Origin: Ardenticatenaceae bacterium
Lineage (GTDB): Bacteria; Chloroflexota; Anaerolineae; Promineifilales; Promineifilaceae
DNA: 64,000 nt
Assembly (NCBI GenBank): GCA_020634395.1
Contig: JACKBU010000007.1
Location: 106,134 to 170,133 of the forward strand
Direction: 5' to 3'
A model generated the notes under the pieces. That model had not been told where the DNA came from. It saw nothing but the letters and a program-made list of their open reading frames with translations, and did no database searches. Of this stretch, positions 40,674 through 50,032 are shown piece after piece (positions within the stretch are counted from its first letter, which is position 1; each line of letters begins with the position of its first letter). The position numbers and the translations under genes were made by a program.

Positions 40674-42143
40674 TTAGAAACTGGGTTTTTGGGAAAAACC
40701 TAGTTTCTGAAAAACTCGATTTCTCATGTCGCGCAGCAGCGCCGTTTCCTCTGGGGACAGCAAACGCAGCAGCCAACTCAGCGCCAAATAAACCAACGCG
40801 CCGACGGCCACCGGAATGAGAAAAAACAAATTGCGCAGCGGCCATGCCGCTGCAAACATAAGCGCCCCGGCCAGCGCAATGCGTGCCGCCAACCAGCCGT
40901 TGCGCCGCGTCAACGCTCCACGCGGCAGCATAATCAGCCCGGCTATGGTCATGCCCGTTTCGGTGATGATGAAGGCCAGCGCCCCGCCCAACGCCCCATT
41001 GCCAAACCGTGCCACGCACCAGGGGATGAGCAGTAAGTCCAGGGGGATGGTGGCAAGGGTGGCTGTGACCATCACGGCCGTCCACCGATTCTGCTTGTCC
41101 GTCGAGACCAAAAACTGCCCCAGCAGCATATTCTGGTAGGTCAAAATAAGCACCACGCCAAAGAGGGCCAACACCGGGCCGCTGGGCGCAAAGGCCTCGC
41201 CAAAGAGCAATACCACCAGGGGGTTGGCGATCACAATCAGCCCCAGGCCGATGGGTATGGCGACCAGCAGCAGCAGGTCAAAGCTCTTGCCCATCAGGCG
41301 GTGCAGGCTGTCGCTGTCGCTGGTGTAGAGGCGGGAGAGGGCGGGGAATACGGCCGTCATAAACACTGTGGGGATAAACAGCAGCGTGCCGAACAACTGG
41401 TCGGCCGCGCCGTACCAACCAATGGTTTTTTCATTCACCAACAGCGAAATAATGATGATGTCCACCTGCTGATAAACCACCAGCGCCAGACGCACATATA
41501 AATAGGAAGAGCTGTCGCGCAATAAGGCCATCATGGCCCGCCAATGGAAGCGCGGGCGCAGGGAGATGGCGCGGCGTAAATAGAACAGCAGCACGAGCAA
41601 ATTGACCAGCGCCGCGCCAATGGTGACGGCGGCAATGACCAACACGCCGTAGCCCAGCAGCAGCAGGGTGATGGCGACGATGGTATTGAACAGCTTGCCG
41701 GCCACGCTGCCCACCGAAATGTACTGCATTTGCTCCAACCCTTGCAGTACCGATGAGGCGGCGCTGGCCCACTGCCAAAATAGCTGCCCCAAGCCGATGA
41801 CCAGCACGACTTGCACGGTTTCTGGTGCGTAACCGACCAGGGCCAGGTAGGCGGCCACGCCGCCAAAGCTGAGGAGGTAGAGCAGGAGTTGGGTAACGGC
41901 CGTTACGCCCCACAACTCGCCCGCCCGCTCCGTCTGCCGCGCAATCTCCTTCACCAAATAGCGGTCTGTGCCAAAGGCAATCAGCATCGCCACAATGGCC
42001 CACAAAGAATTGGCAAAATGGAACTGACCGACGGCCGTTGGCCCCAAATAACGCGGCAAAAACAGCGTCAACAACAGGGTCAACCCCCATGTCATCAACT
42101 GCGACACCATCAAGGCGCTGGCATTCTTGGCAATCGTCTTCAT
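40674..42143 (-). CDS. Wzx-type polysaccharide flippase
   Basis: The 489-residue protein has 12-14 hydrophobic helices and the oligosaccharide flippase pattern: MVSQLMTWGLTLLLTLFLPR, the GPTAVGQFHFANSLW region, an ATDRYLVKE-like GTDRYLVKEIA segment and a central YGAADQLFGTLLFIPTVFMT. It should move undecaprenyl-linked repeat units across the membrane. The last residues, RNRVFQKLGFSQKPSF, come from a palindromic repeat (40676-40708) that has extended or replaced the original C-terminus. Confidence 0.93.
   Translation of the reverse strand: MKTIAKNASALMVSQLMTWGLTLLLTLFLPRYLGPTAVGQFHFANSLWAIVAMLIAFGTDRYLVKEIARQTERAGELWGVTAVTQLLLYLLSFGGVAAYLALVGYAPETVQVVLVIGLGQLFWQWASAASSVLQGLEQMQYISVGSVAGKLFNTIVAITLLLLGYGVLVIAAVTIGAALVNLLVLLFYLRRAISLRPRFHWRAMMALLRDSSSYLYVRLALVVYQQVDIIIISLLVNEKTIGWYGAADQLFGTLLFIPTVFMTAVFPALSRLYTSDSDSLHRLMGKSFDLLLLVAIPIGLGLIVIANPLVVLLFGEAFAPSGPVLALFGVVLILTYQNMLLGQFLVSTDKQNRWTAVMVTATLATIPLDLLLIPWCVARFGNGALGGALAFIITETGMTIAGLIMLPRGALTRRNGWLAARIALAGALMFAAAWPLRNLFFLIPVAVGALVYLALSWLLRLLSPEETALLRDMRNRVFQKLGFSQKPSF
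40676..40708. repeat. AGAAACT...AGTTTCT palindromic repeat at the Wzx stop codon
   Basis: AGAAACTGGGTTTTT (40676-40690) pairs with AAAAACCTAGTTTCT (40694-40708) with one mismatch. It overlaps the flippase stop codon and encodes its last residues. It belongs to the family at 11345, 16997 and 36758. Confidence 0.75.
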
Positions 42144-42149
42144 CGTTCC

Positions 42150-42223
42150 AGTGATCAGTAATCAGTGGTCAGTGGTCAGTAATCAGTGGAACTGCTTACT
42201 GCTTACTGAATACTGATTACTTC
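42150..42223. repeat. Heptamer tandem repeat CAGTAAT/CAGTGGT/ACTGCTT
   Basis: About ten units with a 7-base period fill the gap between the Wzz stop and the Wzx start. The second half (ACTGCTT, ACTGAAT, ACTGATT) is roughly the complement of the first half, so the array could also fold. It overlaps the last codons of the Wzz gene. Confidence 0.75.
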
Positions 42224-43215
42224 TTCCCTCTCCCTTTCTTCCTCTCCGTCACATCCGGCACCAGCGCCAACACCGGCAAATCCAGCGTATGGCGCACATC
42301 AATAGCAAAGCGGTGGCTGCGATCCAACAGCGCCCCGCCCAACACGCCCACAATACTCAGCACAACGCCCACCACCACAAAAATAATGGCGTTCATTAAC
42401 GCATCGGTTCTGGAAGAGGCCGGCTGCGTGGGCAGTTTCGGCGAATCAATAATCAAATAACTTTGGCGCACGGCGCTTTCCGCCTGGGCTACCGCCAAAC
42501 TCGAATTTTCCTGCCGCTCCAGCGCATTCGTAAGCTGTTTTTCAGCGATGTTGATTTCCGCTTGCAGCCGCTCAATTTCCATCAGCTCAATTTCTGGGCG
42601 GTCGCCGCGCAGTGGTTCAGGATGTGCCTCCAAATACAGGCGCAAATCATCCCGCGCCGTCTCCAAATCGGAATCGTAGACGGTGATCACGCTGTTGAAA
42701 AACGCTTCAGCGGAGACACTTTCCTCGCGGTCGGCGTTAATTTTCCACTGGATAAAGCTTTCCATCGTCGCCGCAACCAATTGCTGGGCAATAACCGGTT
42801 CGCCGTGTGCCGCGCCCACCATCACCAAATTGTCGCCCAACGTTTGCACCCACACGGCGTCGCGCACTTCGCCAATGGTTTCGCCCACGGCAATAGCCCC
42901 GCCGCTCATCTGCGGCTCCAGGTCGGTTTGCATAATGACAGAGCGGCGAAAGGCGTCGGTTTTTAGCAGTTCTTCAAATTCGGTGACGGTGGCTTTGGCC
43001 GGTGTGACCCAGCCGAAGCCGCCATCTTGCAGGTTGGTGAGAGAGGTGAGGAGGGACTCTTTGCGCACATAAATGACGCCGAGGGAGATGTAGGAGGAGT
43101 CGGCGGTGAGGAAAGCTAATGCGCCGACGCCAGCCATAATCACGATGGGGATGAGGTACAGGAAGCGGTGGCGAAAGTAGCTCTCTAAAATCCGTAAGAT
43201 GACCAGGCGTATCAT
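42217..43215 (-). CDS. Wzz-type chain-length determinant
   Basis: ATG 43215 (MIRLVILRILESYFRHRFLY) follows AAAGGATTCGC and is preferred to the upstream ATG 43248. The 332-residue protein has a membrane helix near each end (about 20-40 and 275-298), a long extracytoplasmic helical region between them with coiled-coil character (LMEIERLQAEINIAEKQLTN), and a proline-rich stretch before the second helix (SPKLPTQPASS), all typical of Wzz/CpsC. It would set polymer length together with the kinase-like protein. It is the first gene of the operon; the upstream 460 bp hold its promoter. Confidence 0.9.
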   Translation of the reverse strand: MIRLVILRILESYFRHRFLYLIPIVIMAGVGALAFLTADSSYISLGVIYVRKESLLTSLTNLQDGGFGWVTPAKATVTEFEELLKTDAFRRSVIMQTDLEPQMSGGAIAVGETIGEVRDAVWVQTLGDNLVMVGAAHGEPVIAQQLVAATMESFIQWKINADREESVSAEAFFNSVITVYDSDLETARDDLRLYLEAHPEPLRGDRPEIELMEIERLQAEINIAEKQLTNALERQENSSLAVAQAESAVRQSYLIIDSPKLPTQPASSRTDALMNAIIFVVVGVVLSIVGVLGGALLDRSHRFAIDVRHTLDLPVLALVPDVTERKKGRGKK

Positions 43216-43339
43216 GCGAATCCTTTGGTCACAGTGACCATAATTCACATTATAAGATTTCAGCGCATATCAGCTATAGGAGTTGCATCCCACTTGGCGT
43301 TAAGACGGCGTAAAAAGTAACGGCCGTGCGCCGTGTACG

Positions 43340-43572
43340 AGCTTACGGTTGGTCTGGCATAACGAGTGGGCGGTGGTTTTGCGCCAGGATGAGAAAGATC
43401 TGGTGCGACCAGACGGAGTGGCCATACTGGAACTAGAGTTCCCCAGTTTGGTGAGAAAGAACGCGACCAGCTCGAAAGGTATGCCCAGGAAGCCGCAGAG
43501 CGGGCCGCCGCCGGCGGTCACATCCTGAGACCCTGGCAGCCTTTGCCCCCTGCACAACTACCAACTAGCTGA
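43340..43572 (+). pseudogene. Frameshifted gene remnant, possibly of a Uma2-type nuclease
   Basis: In the 464-bp gap 43249-43712 one plus-strand frame reads WHNEWAVVLRQDEKDLVRPD and, after a shift, another reads FGEKERDQLERYAQEAAERA before a stop at 43572. The composition (charged helix then Ala/Glu-rich end) looks like the C-terminus of a Uma2/DUF820 protein, but the match is weak and no start is evident. The rest of the gap is AT-rich and probably contains divergent promoters. Confidence 0.3.
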
Positions 43573-43712
43573 CGGCCGTACTGCCCTGTACCAATTTTCA
43601 CAATATCGACAAATACACAATTTTCGCTACCATAGCATCAACATACCATTCCAGTATAAATCTTCAGCGGTACACAAATAACGAATACCTCAAAACAGCC
43701 CTCACACAGCAC

Positions 43713-44792
43713 ATGACCCATTCCTCCACCCCGGCAGCGGCCGATTCCTTACGCAGTGTCTACACCAACACCTTTCCCGATCTTCTTGAACAATTAGGTA
43801 TTTCTTTAGCCATCTCCACCTACCAGGCCGGTCGGGTGATCCTTATTCGCAACGATGACGGCCAACTCAATACCCATTTTCGCAGTTTCCACAAGCCAAT
43901 GGGCATTGCCCTGCATCAAAACGAGCTAAGCGTTGGCGGGGCCAACACCGTCTGGTATTACCGCAATGTGCCCGCTGTTGCCCCGAAAGCAGAACCTCAG
44001 GGCAAACATGACGCCTGCTACCTGCCACGACGCATCCATGTCACCGGTGATATAGATATTCATGAGATGGCCTATGCCGATGATGGTCAGCTTTGGGTGA
44101 TCAATACCCGTTTCAGCGCACTTTGCACCTTAGACCCCGACCACAGCTTCAACCCCGTATGGCGACCCCATTTTGTCACGACCCTCGCACCTGAAGATCG
44201 GTGTCATCTAAATGGGTTATGCATGGTCAACGGCCGTCCCCAATTCGCCACCGCCCTCGGCCAAACCAATACGGCCGGGGGCTGGCGCAACAACAAGAAA
44301 AACGGTGGCATCCTTCTCGATATCCCCCACAACCAAGTCCTCCTGTGCGGCCTCTCCATGCCCCATTCCCCTCGCTGGCACAACAACCAACTATGGGTAC
44401 TGGAATCAGGCGAAGGAAGTTTGGCACAAGTAGATTTGGCAAACGAAAACTGGCAAACCATTGCCAAACTGCCCGGCTTTACACGGGGCATCGACTTTAT
44501 CGGCCCGCTCGCCTTCATTGGCCTCTCGCAGGTACGCGAGAGCGCCGTCTTTAGCGGCATTCCGCTGGTGGAGCGGTTGGGGGATGGGGAACGGCAATGT
44601 GGCGTTTGGGTCATCAACTGGCAAACTGGCGAAACATTGGCCTTCTTGCGTTTTGAAGAAGGGGTGCAAGAGATTTTCGCCGTGCAAATTATTCCCGCCC
44701 GTTTTCCTGAAATGTTGGAATGGCAAGACAAATTATTGATGAGTTCGTATGTTGTGCCCGATGCAGCTTTGGCCGCTGTATCGCCAGCATGA
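43713..44792 (+). CDS. TIGR03032-family protein
   Basis: The 359-residue protein matches the style of TIGR03032 (uncharacterised, beta-propeller-like): FPDLLEQLGISLAISTYQAG, the repeated signature MGIALHQNELSVGGANTVWY, IDIHEMAYADDGQLWVINTR, HLNGLCMVNGRPQFATALGQ and GWRNNKKNGGILLDI. It has no signal peptide or membrane helix. Members are often encoded near polysaccharide or glycosylation genes, as here, but no activity is known. It is the first plus-strand gene after the polysaccharide locus. Confidence 0.85.
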   Translation: MTHSSTPAAADSLRSVYTNTFPDLLEQLGISLAISTYQAGRVILIRNDDGQLNTHFRSFHKPMGIALHQNELSVGGANTVWYYRNVPAVAPKAEPQGKHDACYLPRRIHVTGDIDIHEMAYADDGQLWVINTRFSALCTLDPDHSFNPVWRPHFVTTLAPEDRCHLNGLCMVNGRPQFATALGQTNTAGGWRNNKKNGGILLDIPHNQVLLCGLSMPHSPRWHNNQLWVLESGEGSLAQVDLANENWQTIAKLPGFTRGIDFIGPLAFIGLSQVRESAVFSGIPLVERLGDGERQCGVWVINWQTGETLAFLRFEEGVQEIFAVQIIPARFPEMLEWQDKLLMSSYVVPDAALAAVSPA

Positions 44793-45086
44793 CAACAAAC
44801 AACCAACGCTCCACACATGGCTCTCCACCCCGTTTTGCACAGAAAAGATGAAATGCCTTGCCATCAAGCCAATCCAAAACCACTTATTCTTGGTCACACT
44901 TTTGTCACGGCTGCTTCGCGTACTTTAGGTGAACAAAATACCCTACTTGCGCCCAGATGCCATGCTGAACGGGCAGATTTTCCTCTGGAAACGCTGCATC
45001 TCGGCGCGACCTTTTAATGTATCAAGTCGCCCGACACCTGACACCCGACACCTAAACACACGACACTATTTATCATGGAGAACATT
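44793..45086. other. Intergenic region with heptamer repeats
   Basis: No convincing gene is present. Near its end (about 45028-45066) heptamer units CGACACC, TGACACC, CGACACC, TAAACAC and ACGACAC repeat in tandem. The ribosome-binding site GGAG of the next gene lies at its right end. Confidence 0.5.
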
Positions 45087-46805
45087 ATGAACAAGCGAAA
45101 TGAAACTGAAGTGATTCAAGCCTGGCAAGAAACAGTGCAGGCAGAGGTAAACGCACGGCCGTGGTTCGCCGCCCTGCTCCTGCAAAAAGGGAGCTTGTTG
45201 TTTACCCGCTTTGTCTATTTTTATGAGCGGCTGACGGCCGTAGGCCAACGCGCCCGCCGCCGCCTGGCCGTTGGCTTAGGCACGGCCGTCCTGGCCCTGG
45301 CCCTTAGCCAAACCCCCGCCCACGCCGACAACATCACCGTCACCCCCGGCGCGGCCGGCATAAACGGCGGCGATGGTTGCTCCCTCGTCGAGGCCATCAT
45401 CAACGCCAATGACGATGCCACCACCCATGCCGAATGCGCCCCCGGCAATGGCGCGGACATCATTACACTGGCCGGCAACAGCTACAGCTACACCACCACA
45501 TTTGGCCCACAGAGCGCCCTGCCCGACATCACCAGCCCCATCACCATTGCAGGCAATGGGGCAACCATTCAGCGCACTGGCGGGTCAAACTTCCGCCTTA
45601 TGCGCGTTGACCTGGGCGACCTTACCCTGAATGATGTCACCGTCACGGGCGGCAACGCCACAACGAGTCCTACTACGGGTGGCGGCATTCGCAACAACGC
45701 CGACAGCACCCTGACCTTAAACAACGCCACCATTAGCGGCAATACGGCTGGGCTGGGTGGTGGCATCTATAACATCGGCACGCTAAACATCAACCAGAGT
45801 GTCATCACAACCAATACCGCCACCAATGGCGGGGGCATTGCCACCAACACAGGGACAATGCTGACCATCAACGACAGCACCATCAGTAACAATACCGCCA
45901 GCAATGGCTCTGATTTCGGCGTCGGTGGAGGGCTTCGGCTCGCAGGCGGAAGCATGACCATTAACCGCACCACCATTTCGGGCAACACCGCTTTTTTACG
46001 TGGGGGTGGCTTCGAGGTTAGCGCCACTGGCGCACTCACCCTAAACCACAGCACCGTGAGCGGCAATGACGCTACATTTGGCGGCGGGGTAAGCAACTAC
46101 GGCACAATGACCCTAAACAACAACACGATTGTGGGCAACAGTGCCACCCAGCCGGTTACTGGCGCGGGGGGGATTGTGCAACTTTCTGGCACGATGACCC
46201 TGAACCGCAACATTGTGGCGGGCAACAGTGCGCCTGTTAGCCGTGAGATTAACCGCTTTGGCGGCACACTGAATGCCAACAACCGCAATGTTTTGGGGCA
46301 TAATGGCCTAACCAATGCCCAAGCCTTTTCTGGCTTTACGCCGGGAGCCAACGACCGCACCGCCACCAGCGATGGCTCGGTTCCTACGGCGTTGGCAAGC
46401 ATCCTCGACACCACGCTTGCCGATAACGGCGGCCCCACGCTGACCCATGCGCTTGTTTCCGGCAGTCCGGCTGTTGACTTTATTCCCACCAGTGACCCCG
46501 CCTGTCAGGCCGGGGTTAGCACAGACCAGCGGGGCGCGGTGCGGGCGGGGCAAGTTGTTCCCGGTGATGGTCGGGGTGGGCTGGCGTGTGATGCGGGAGC
46601 ATTTGAGTTTGATTCGGCGGAGACGCCTACGGCCGTTACCCTCCAAGCCATCACCGCCACCAGTGCCGGCAAGGCAAACGGGTTAGCGGCCTTTGCGGCC
46701 AGCTTGCTGACCGGTCTCGGCGGGCTGTGGCTGTGGATGCGGTCGCGGACGGCCGTGTGGCAGACGAATGTGTCCCATTTCGGGATAGATGAGGCCGTGC
46801 AGTAA
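45087..46805 (+). CDS. Secreted right-handed beta-helix (choice-of-anchor Q) surface protein with C-terminal anchor tail
   Basis: ATG 45087 is preferred because GGAG lies six bases upstream; an ATG at 45075 would overlap that site. A long N-region (about 70 residues with a late hydrophobic segment LAVGLGTAVLALALSQTPAHA) ends in a probable signal cleavage site. Residues about 85-480 are beta-helix rungs with many NNT/SGNTA repeats (NNATISGNTAGLGGGIYNIG). The segment DNGGPTLTHALVSGSPAVD marks the choice-of-anchor Q domain. The C-terminus has TPTAVTL, a hydrophobic helix and Arg residues (WMRSRT), like the 1182-residue protein at 59960. Confidence 0.87.
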   Translation: MNKRNETEVIQAWQETVQAEVNARPWFAALLLQKGSLLFTRFVYFYERLTAVGQRARRRLAVGLGTAVLALALSQTPAHADNITVTPGAAGINGGDGCSLVEAIINANDDATTHAECAPGNGADIITLAGNSYSYTTTFGPQSALPDITSPITIAGNGATIQRTGGSNFRLMRVDLGDLTLNDVTVTGGNATTSPTTGGGIRNNADSTLTLNNATISGNTAGLGGGIYNIGTLNINQSVITTNTATNGGGIATNTGTMLTINDSTISNNTASNGSDFGVGGGLRLAGGSMTINRTTISGNTAFLRGGGFEVSATGALTLNHSTVSGNDATFGGGVSNYGTMTLNNNTIVGNSATQPVTGAGGIVQLSGTMTLNRNIVAGNSAPVSREINRFGGTLNANNRNVLGHNGLTNAQAFSGFTPGANDRTATSDGSVPTALASILDTTLADNGGPTLTHALVSGSPAVDFIPTSDPACQAGVSTDQRGAVRAGQVVPGDGRGGLACDAGAFEFDSAETPTAVTLQAITATSAGKANGLAAFAASLLTGLGGLWLWMRSRTAVWQTNVSHFGIDEAVQ

Positions 46806-47239
46806 ACGGCCGTTGCCCACCCACCCAAAGCAAAAGGCCGCCCCCAGGAGGGTCGGGGCGACCGTCTTGCCCGATGGCCTGACGGCGCAGATTGGCCCGG
46901 CCGGGGTGAGTGAAAGGCGAGGGGCGGCGGTGGGGGTGACGGCCGTGTTGGGCGGTGGGTTTAGGGTGTATTTGCCGGTGGTGGAACGGTAGGGGGTTAC
47001 GTAACGGCCGTAGCATTCTCAAAGCACACTACGGCCGTTCCCCCTCCCAATTTGCGTGTGCAGCTGGTGGGGTGGCACGGCCGTTTTGAGCAATGGGTTC
47101 GGAGCGTATTCGCCGGTGGTCTTATCGCAATTAAGAAAATCCGGCTGCCAGTGACTGTCTTACAGTTACCCGGCACATTCAGGCATTAAGGTTTCTTTGC
47201 TGTGACTCACGGGAGGCGGACCCAACAGCTTTTCGCTCA
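46806..47239. other. Intergenic region with five ACGGCCGT octamers and a decayed coding remnant
   Basis: The gap holds no intact gene. A plus-strand stretch ending near 46992 reads GGGFRVYLPVVER and resembles the C-terminal tail of secreted proteins in the window; a similar but diverged stretch recurs near 47080-47130. This suggests remnants of duplicated surface-protein ends. The octamer density (five in about 290 bases) is the highest seen in the window. Confidence 0.4.
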
Positions 47240-47878
47240 TTATCGTAATCCATGTTTTTGGGCTAACAAGGCTGCTTCAACGCGGCTGCGCACTTGCAGC
47301 TTTTGCAGCACGTTGGTCATGTAATGCTTGATGGTTTTTTCCGCCAGATGAAGCTTTTCTCCGATTTCCTTATTGGTCAACCCTTCAGCCACCAGGGTCA
47401 AAATCTCTTTTTCCCGCTCCGTCAAGTTACCAATGAGATCATCAGGCTGCGCTTGGGTCATTTCGAAGAGGATGCCGCTGGCCAATGAAGGTGAGATGTA
47501 GACGTCACCACTGGCTACAGTGCGCACGGCGTTTGCCAGTTCGCGAGCGGAAACGCCCTTCAGCACGTAGCCGCGCGCGCCCGCTTTGAGGGCAGCCATC
47601 AAATTGTCCTGGTCTTCGGAAACGGTAAGCATGATGATGCGCACAACCGGCCAACTGGCATTAATTTGGTGGGCAGCAGCGATGCCGCCCGCGCCGGGCA
47701 TGGTGATGTCCAGCAGCAAGATATCGGGCAGCAGGTCGCCGGCCAGTTTTTGCGCATCTTCGCCCGAACCGGCTTCGCCAACCACGACCAGATCAGGCTC
47801 GGCGGAGAGGGAAGCAACGACTCCCTGCCGGAAAAGCGGGTGATCATCGACAACGAGTAAACGGATTTGTTCAGACAT
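47240..47878 (-). CDS. NarL/FixJ-family response regulator with LuxR-type HTH
   Basis: ATG 47878 (MSEQIRLLVVDDHPLFRQGV) is chosen; an ATG directly before it (47881) is possible, and the longer frame is antisense-like. The receiver has Asp11-Asp12 and phosphoacceptor Asp57 (LLLDITMPG). The C-terminal HTH is NLTEREKEILTLVAEGLTNK followed by EIGEKLHLAEKTIKHYMTNV. The gene overlaps the 3' end of the sensor kinase gene by eight bases, so they form a two-component pair. The target genes are unknown. Confidence 0.95.
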   Translation of the reverse strand: MSEQIRLLVVDDHPLFRQGVVASLSAEPDLVVVGEAGSGEDAQKLAGDLLPDILLLDITMPGAGGIAAAHQINASWPVVRIIMLTVSEDQDNLMAALKAGARGYVLKGVSARELANAVRTVASGDVYISPSLASGILFEMTQAQPDDLIGNLTEREKEILTLVAEGLTNKEIGEKLHLAEKTIKHYMTNVLQKLQVRSRVEAALLAQKHGLR

Positions 47879-49265
47879 CATTGACCTCGGTTGTTGATAT
47901 GGGCAAAACGGCGCGGATGGTGGTGCCGCTGCCGGGCTGGCTGTGAACCTCAAATTGACCACCGAGCAGTTCTACCCGTTCGCGCATGGCGACTAATCCC
48001 AAATGACCACCTGGAACGGCCGTTGGGTCAAACCCCTGCCCCGCATCAGAAATTTCCGTTTGCAGGCTGCCGTCCATTTCATACACGTGGACAGTCTGGC
48101 CACTGCTGTTGGCGTGGCGGTAACTGTTGGCCAGCGCCTCCTTGATGATGCGAAACAGGGTGATTTTTACCGGGATGGGCGCGTCTTGAGGCAGCAGGCC
48201 CAGGGTGATGACGACCTGGCTTCCAGTCTTGGTTTCAAAATCGTATATGGCCCGTTGGACGGTTTCGGTGATGCTGCTGTTTTCAATTTCGGGCAGACGC
48301 AGGCCAGCCGAGATGGTGCGCAGTTCAGTCATGGCCGATTCCATGGCCGTCTGCACGGTTTGGAAATCGTTGGCCGCCTCTGGGGTATGGTTGACGGCAT
48401 CGGCCAGCGGCTCAATGCGCAGCAAGGCCAGGGCCAAATCCTGAGCCGGGCCATCGTGGATGTCGGCCGAAATGCGGCGCAGGTATTGTTCATTGAGGGC
48501 AGTGGTGCGGGCGGCAGCGCGGCGGATACGGCCGTGTAGCTGTTGGTTCTGGCCCAGCAGCCCATGCAGTTGGGTTACGTTTTCTTGCAGGCGTTCTTGC
48601 TGCGAGACAATGGTGCTGCTGGCGCTGCCCACCAGACCGGCCAGGAGAATGTAAACGGCCGTCATCACTACCGCCACTACCAGCCAACTGCGGTACTGTG
48701 CAGATCGAATTTCTGCTTCCAGGGCATCACTGGTCTGGTAAAACTCGGAAACGGCGATGATGTCGCCGCTGCCGGCAGCGCGGGAGGGTGCGTAGGTTTC
48801 GATCAGGGTGTTCCAAAACTGCCTTTCATAGGCCTGTTCCGGTTTCTCTAAATCGCTGACCTCGGTGATAACAGCCCCCTCGAATGCTTCGGCCAGGCCC
48901 CCTTCTATCGCAAACTGTTGGCCGATGAGGTCGGGGTTGGGGCTGTACAATATCACGCCGTCGGGCGACCAGACTTTAAAGGATACAATTTGCTCCCCCA
49001 AGGAGGTGTCAACCAGGAGTCGTTCTAATGCCGGGACATCGACGCCGGCCGGTGTTTCCGCCTGGGTAAGCCCTTGCAGGTGGGGGGAAATGTAGCTGTC
49101 AACGTATAGGGCGGTCACAGCAGCGGTGCGATTGGAAACGGCCGTTTCAATTTGCTTGCTAATCCACAATCCAATGACCAGCATCCCTCCCAGCATAACC
49201 AGCAGGCTTACCAACATGTACTGCTGGGCCAACGTCAACCTTCTAAATGCAAACATCCACAGCAT
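47871..49265 (-). CDS. NarL-type membrane sensor histidine kinase (HisKA_3)
   Basis: The 464-residue protein has a first membrane helix (about 16-36), an extracytoplasmic sensor of about 155 residues, a second helix (about 194-213), a short coiled coil and a HisKA_3 domain with His270 in RRISADIHDGPAQDLALALL. The HATPase_c domain carries NSYRHANSSGQ, DAGQGFD and GHLGLVAMRERVELLGG. It is transcribed divergently from the sigma factor gene and overlaps the regulator gene. Its ligand is unknown. Confidence 0.95.
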   Translation of the reverse strand: MLWMFAFRRLTLAQQYMLVSLLVMLGGMLVIGLWISKQIETAVSNRTAAVTALYVDSYISPHLQGLTQAETPAGVDVPALERLLVDTSLGEQIVSFKVWSPDGVILYSPNPDLIGQQFAIEGGLAEAFEGAVITEVSDLEKPEQAYERQFWNTLIETYAPSRAAGSGDIIAVSEFYQTSDALEAEIRSAQYRSWLVVAVVMTAVYILLAGLVGSASSTIVSQQERLQENVTQLHGLLGQNQQLHGRIRRAAARTTALNEQYLRRISADIHDGPAQDLALALLRIEPLADAVNHTPEAANDFQTVQTAMESAMTELRTISAGLRLPEIENSSITETVQRAIYDFETKTGSQVVITLGLLPQDAPIPVKITLFRIIKEALANSYRHANSSGQTVHVYEMDGSLQTEISDAGQGFDPTAVPGGHLGLVAMRERVELLGGQFEVHSQPGSGTTIRAVLPISTTEVNDV

Positions 49266-49477
49266 TATACTGGCTTTTGGCGTTTAACCATACGGACTAA
49301 GGTCTGAAGCCCTGCCCACCAGGGTCTGAGCCAATTCTCGACTTCCTCCCATTGTGGCCGACCGGCCTCAATTTCTACAATGTCCCCATATATACCCGGC
49401 AAGGTGACAAAGTAACAGGGCAACCTATCAGGTTATGCCCACTGCCAGCACTCCCCATTGGATTTCGGATAAAGTTG

Positions 49478-50032
49478 ATGGCCGCAACACAGGATGAACT
49501 CATTTTACTCAATCGCGCACGGGCGTTAGAGCAAGACGCGCTGACCGAAATTCATGAACGGTATTACGTGCCCATTTACCGGTATATTGCTTACCGGGTA
49601 AATGAACCGCAGGTGGTAGAGGATTTAACGAGTGAGGTTTTCCTGCGTTTGCTTAGTGCGCTCCGCGACAGCCACGCGCCCCAAAACACGCTGCGCGGCT
49701 GGCTGTACGGCGTCGCTTCTAACATCGTAAAGGAGTATTACCGGCAGAAAAAACGGGCTAAGTTGACTCTTTTGGATGAGTCGATGCCCAGTAACGGCCG
49801 TTCGCTAACCCAGCAAATAGACCACAAGCTGATGGGGGAAAAGCTGCTTGCCTTGATGAAGGACTTAACGGAAGACCAGCAGCAGGTGCTGGCGCTGCGT
49901 TTCGGGTTCGAGATGTCTATTAAAGAAGTGGCGGAGTTGATGGGTAAAAGTGAGGGGTCGGTGAAAATGCTGCAAGCGCGAGCGATTGCTTCGCTGGCGA
50001 GCCGGATTCCCGCAGAGGCGATGGCGGCATGA
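49478..50032 (+). CDS. RNA polymerase sigma-70 family (ECF-like) sigma factor
   Basis: ATG 49478 (MAATQDELILLNRARALEQD) gives the normal sigma N-terminus; the longer frame adds 42 residues without family character. Region 2 is YVPIYRYIAYRVNEPQVVED followed by LTSEVFLRLLSA; region 4 is LTEDQQQVLALRFGFEMSIK and EVAELMGKSEGSVKMLQARA. It would direct RNA polymerase to a small regulon. Its stop overlaps the start of a short protein (ATGA), the usual arrangement for an anti-sigma partner. Confidence 0.94.
   Translation: MAATQDELILLNRARALEQDALTEIHERYYVPIYRYIAYRVNEPQVVEDLTSEVFLRLLSALRDSHAPQNTLRGWLYGVASNIVKEYYRQKKRAKLTLLDESMPSNGRSLTQQIDHKLMGEKLLALMKDLTEDQQQVLALRFGFEMSIKEVAELMGKSEGSVKMLQARAIASLASRIPAEAMAA

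Noticed and set aside
44817..45017. 66-codon plus-strand frame between the TIGR03032 and beta-helix genes
   Set aside because: No ribosome-binding site, no domain pattern and a composition like the surrounding gap.
46789..46992. 67-codon plus-strand frame after the beta-helix gene
   Set aside because: No signal or domain apart from a YLPVV-like end; overlaps the previous stop and is better read as a decayed remnant.
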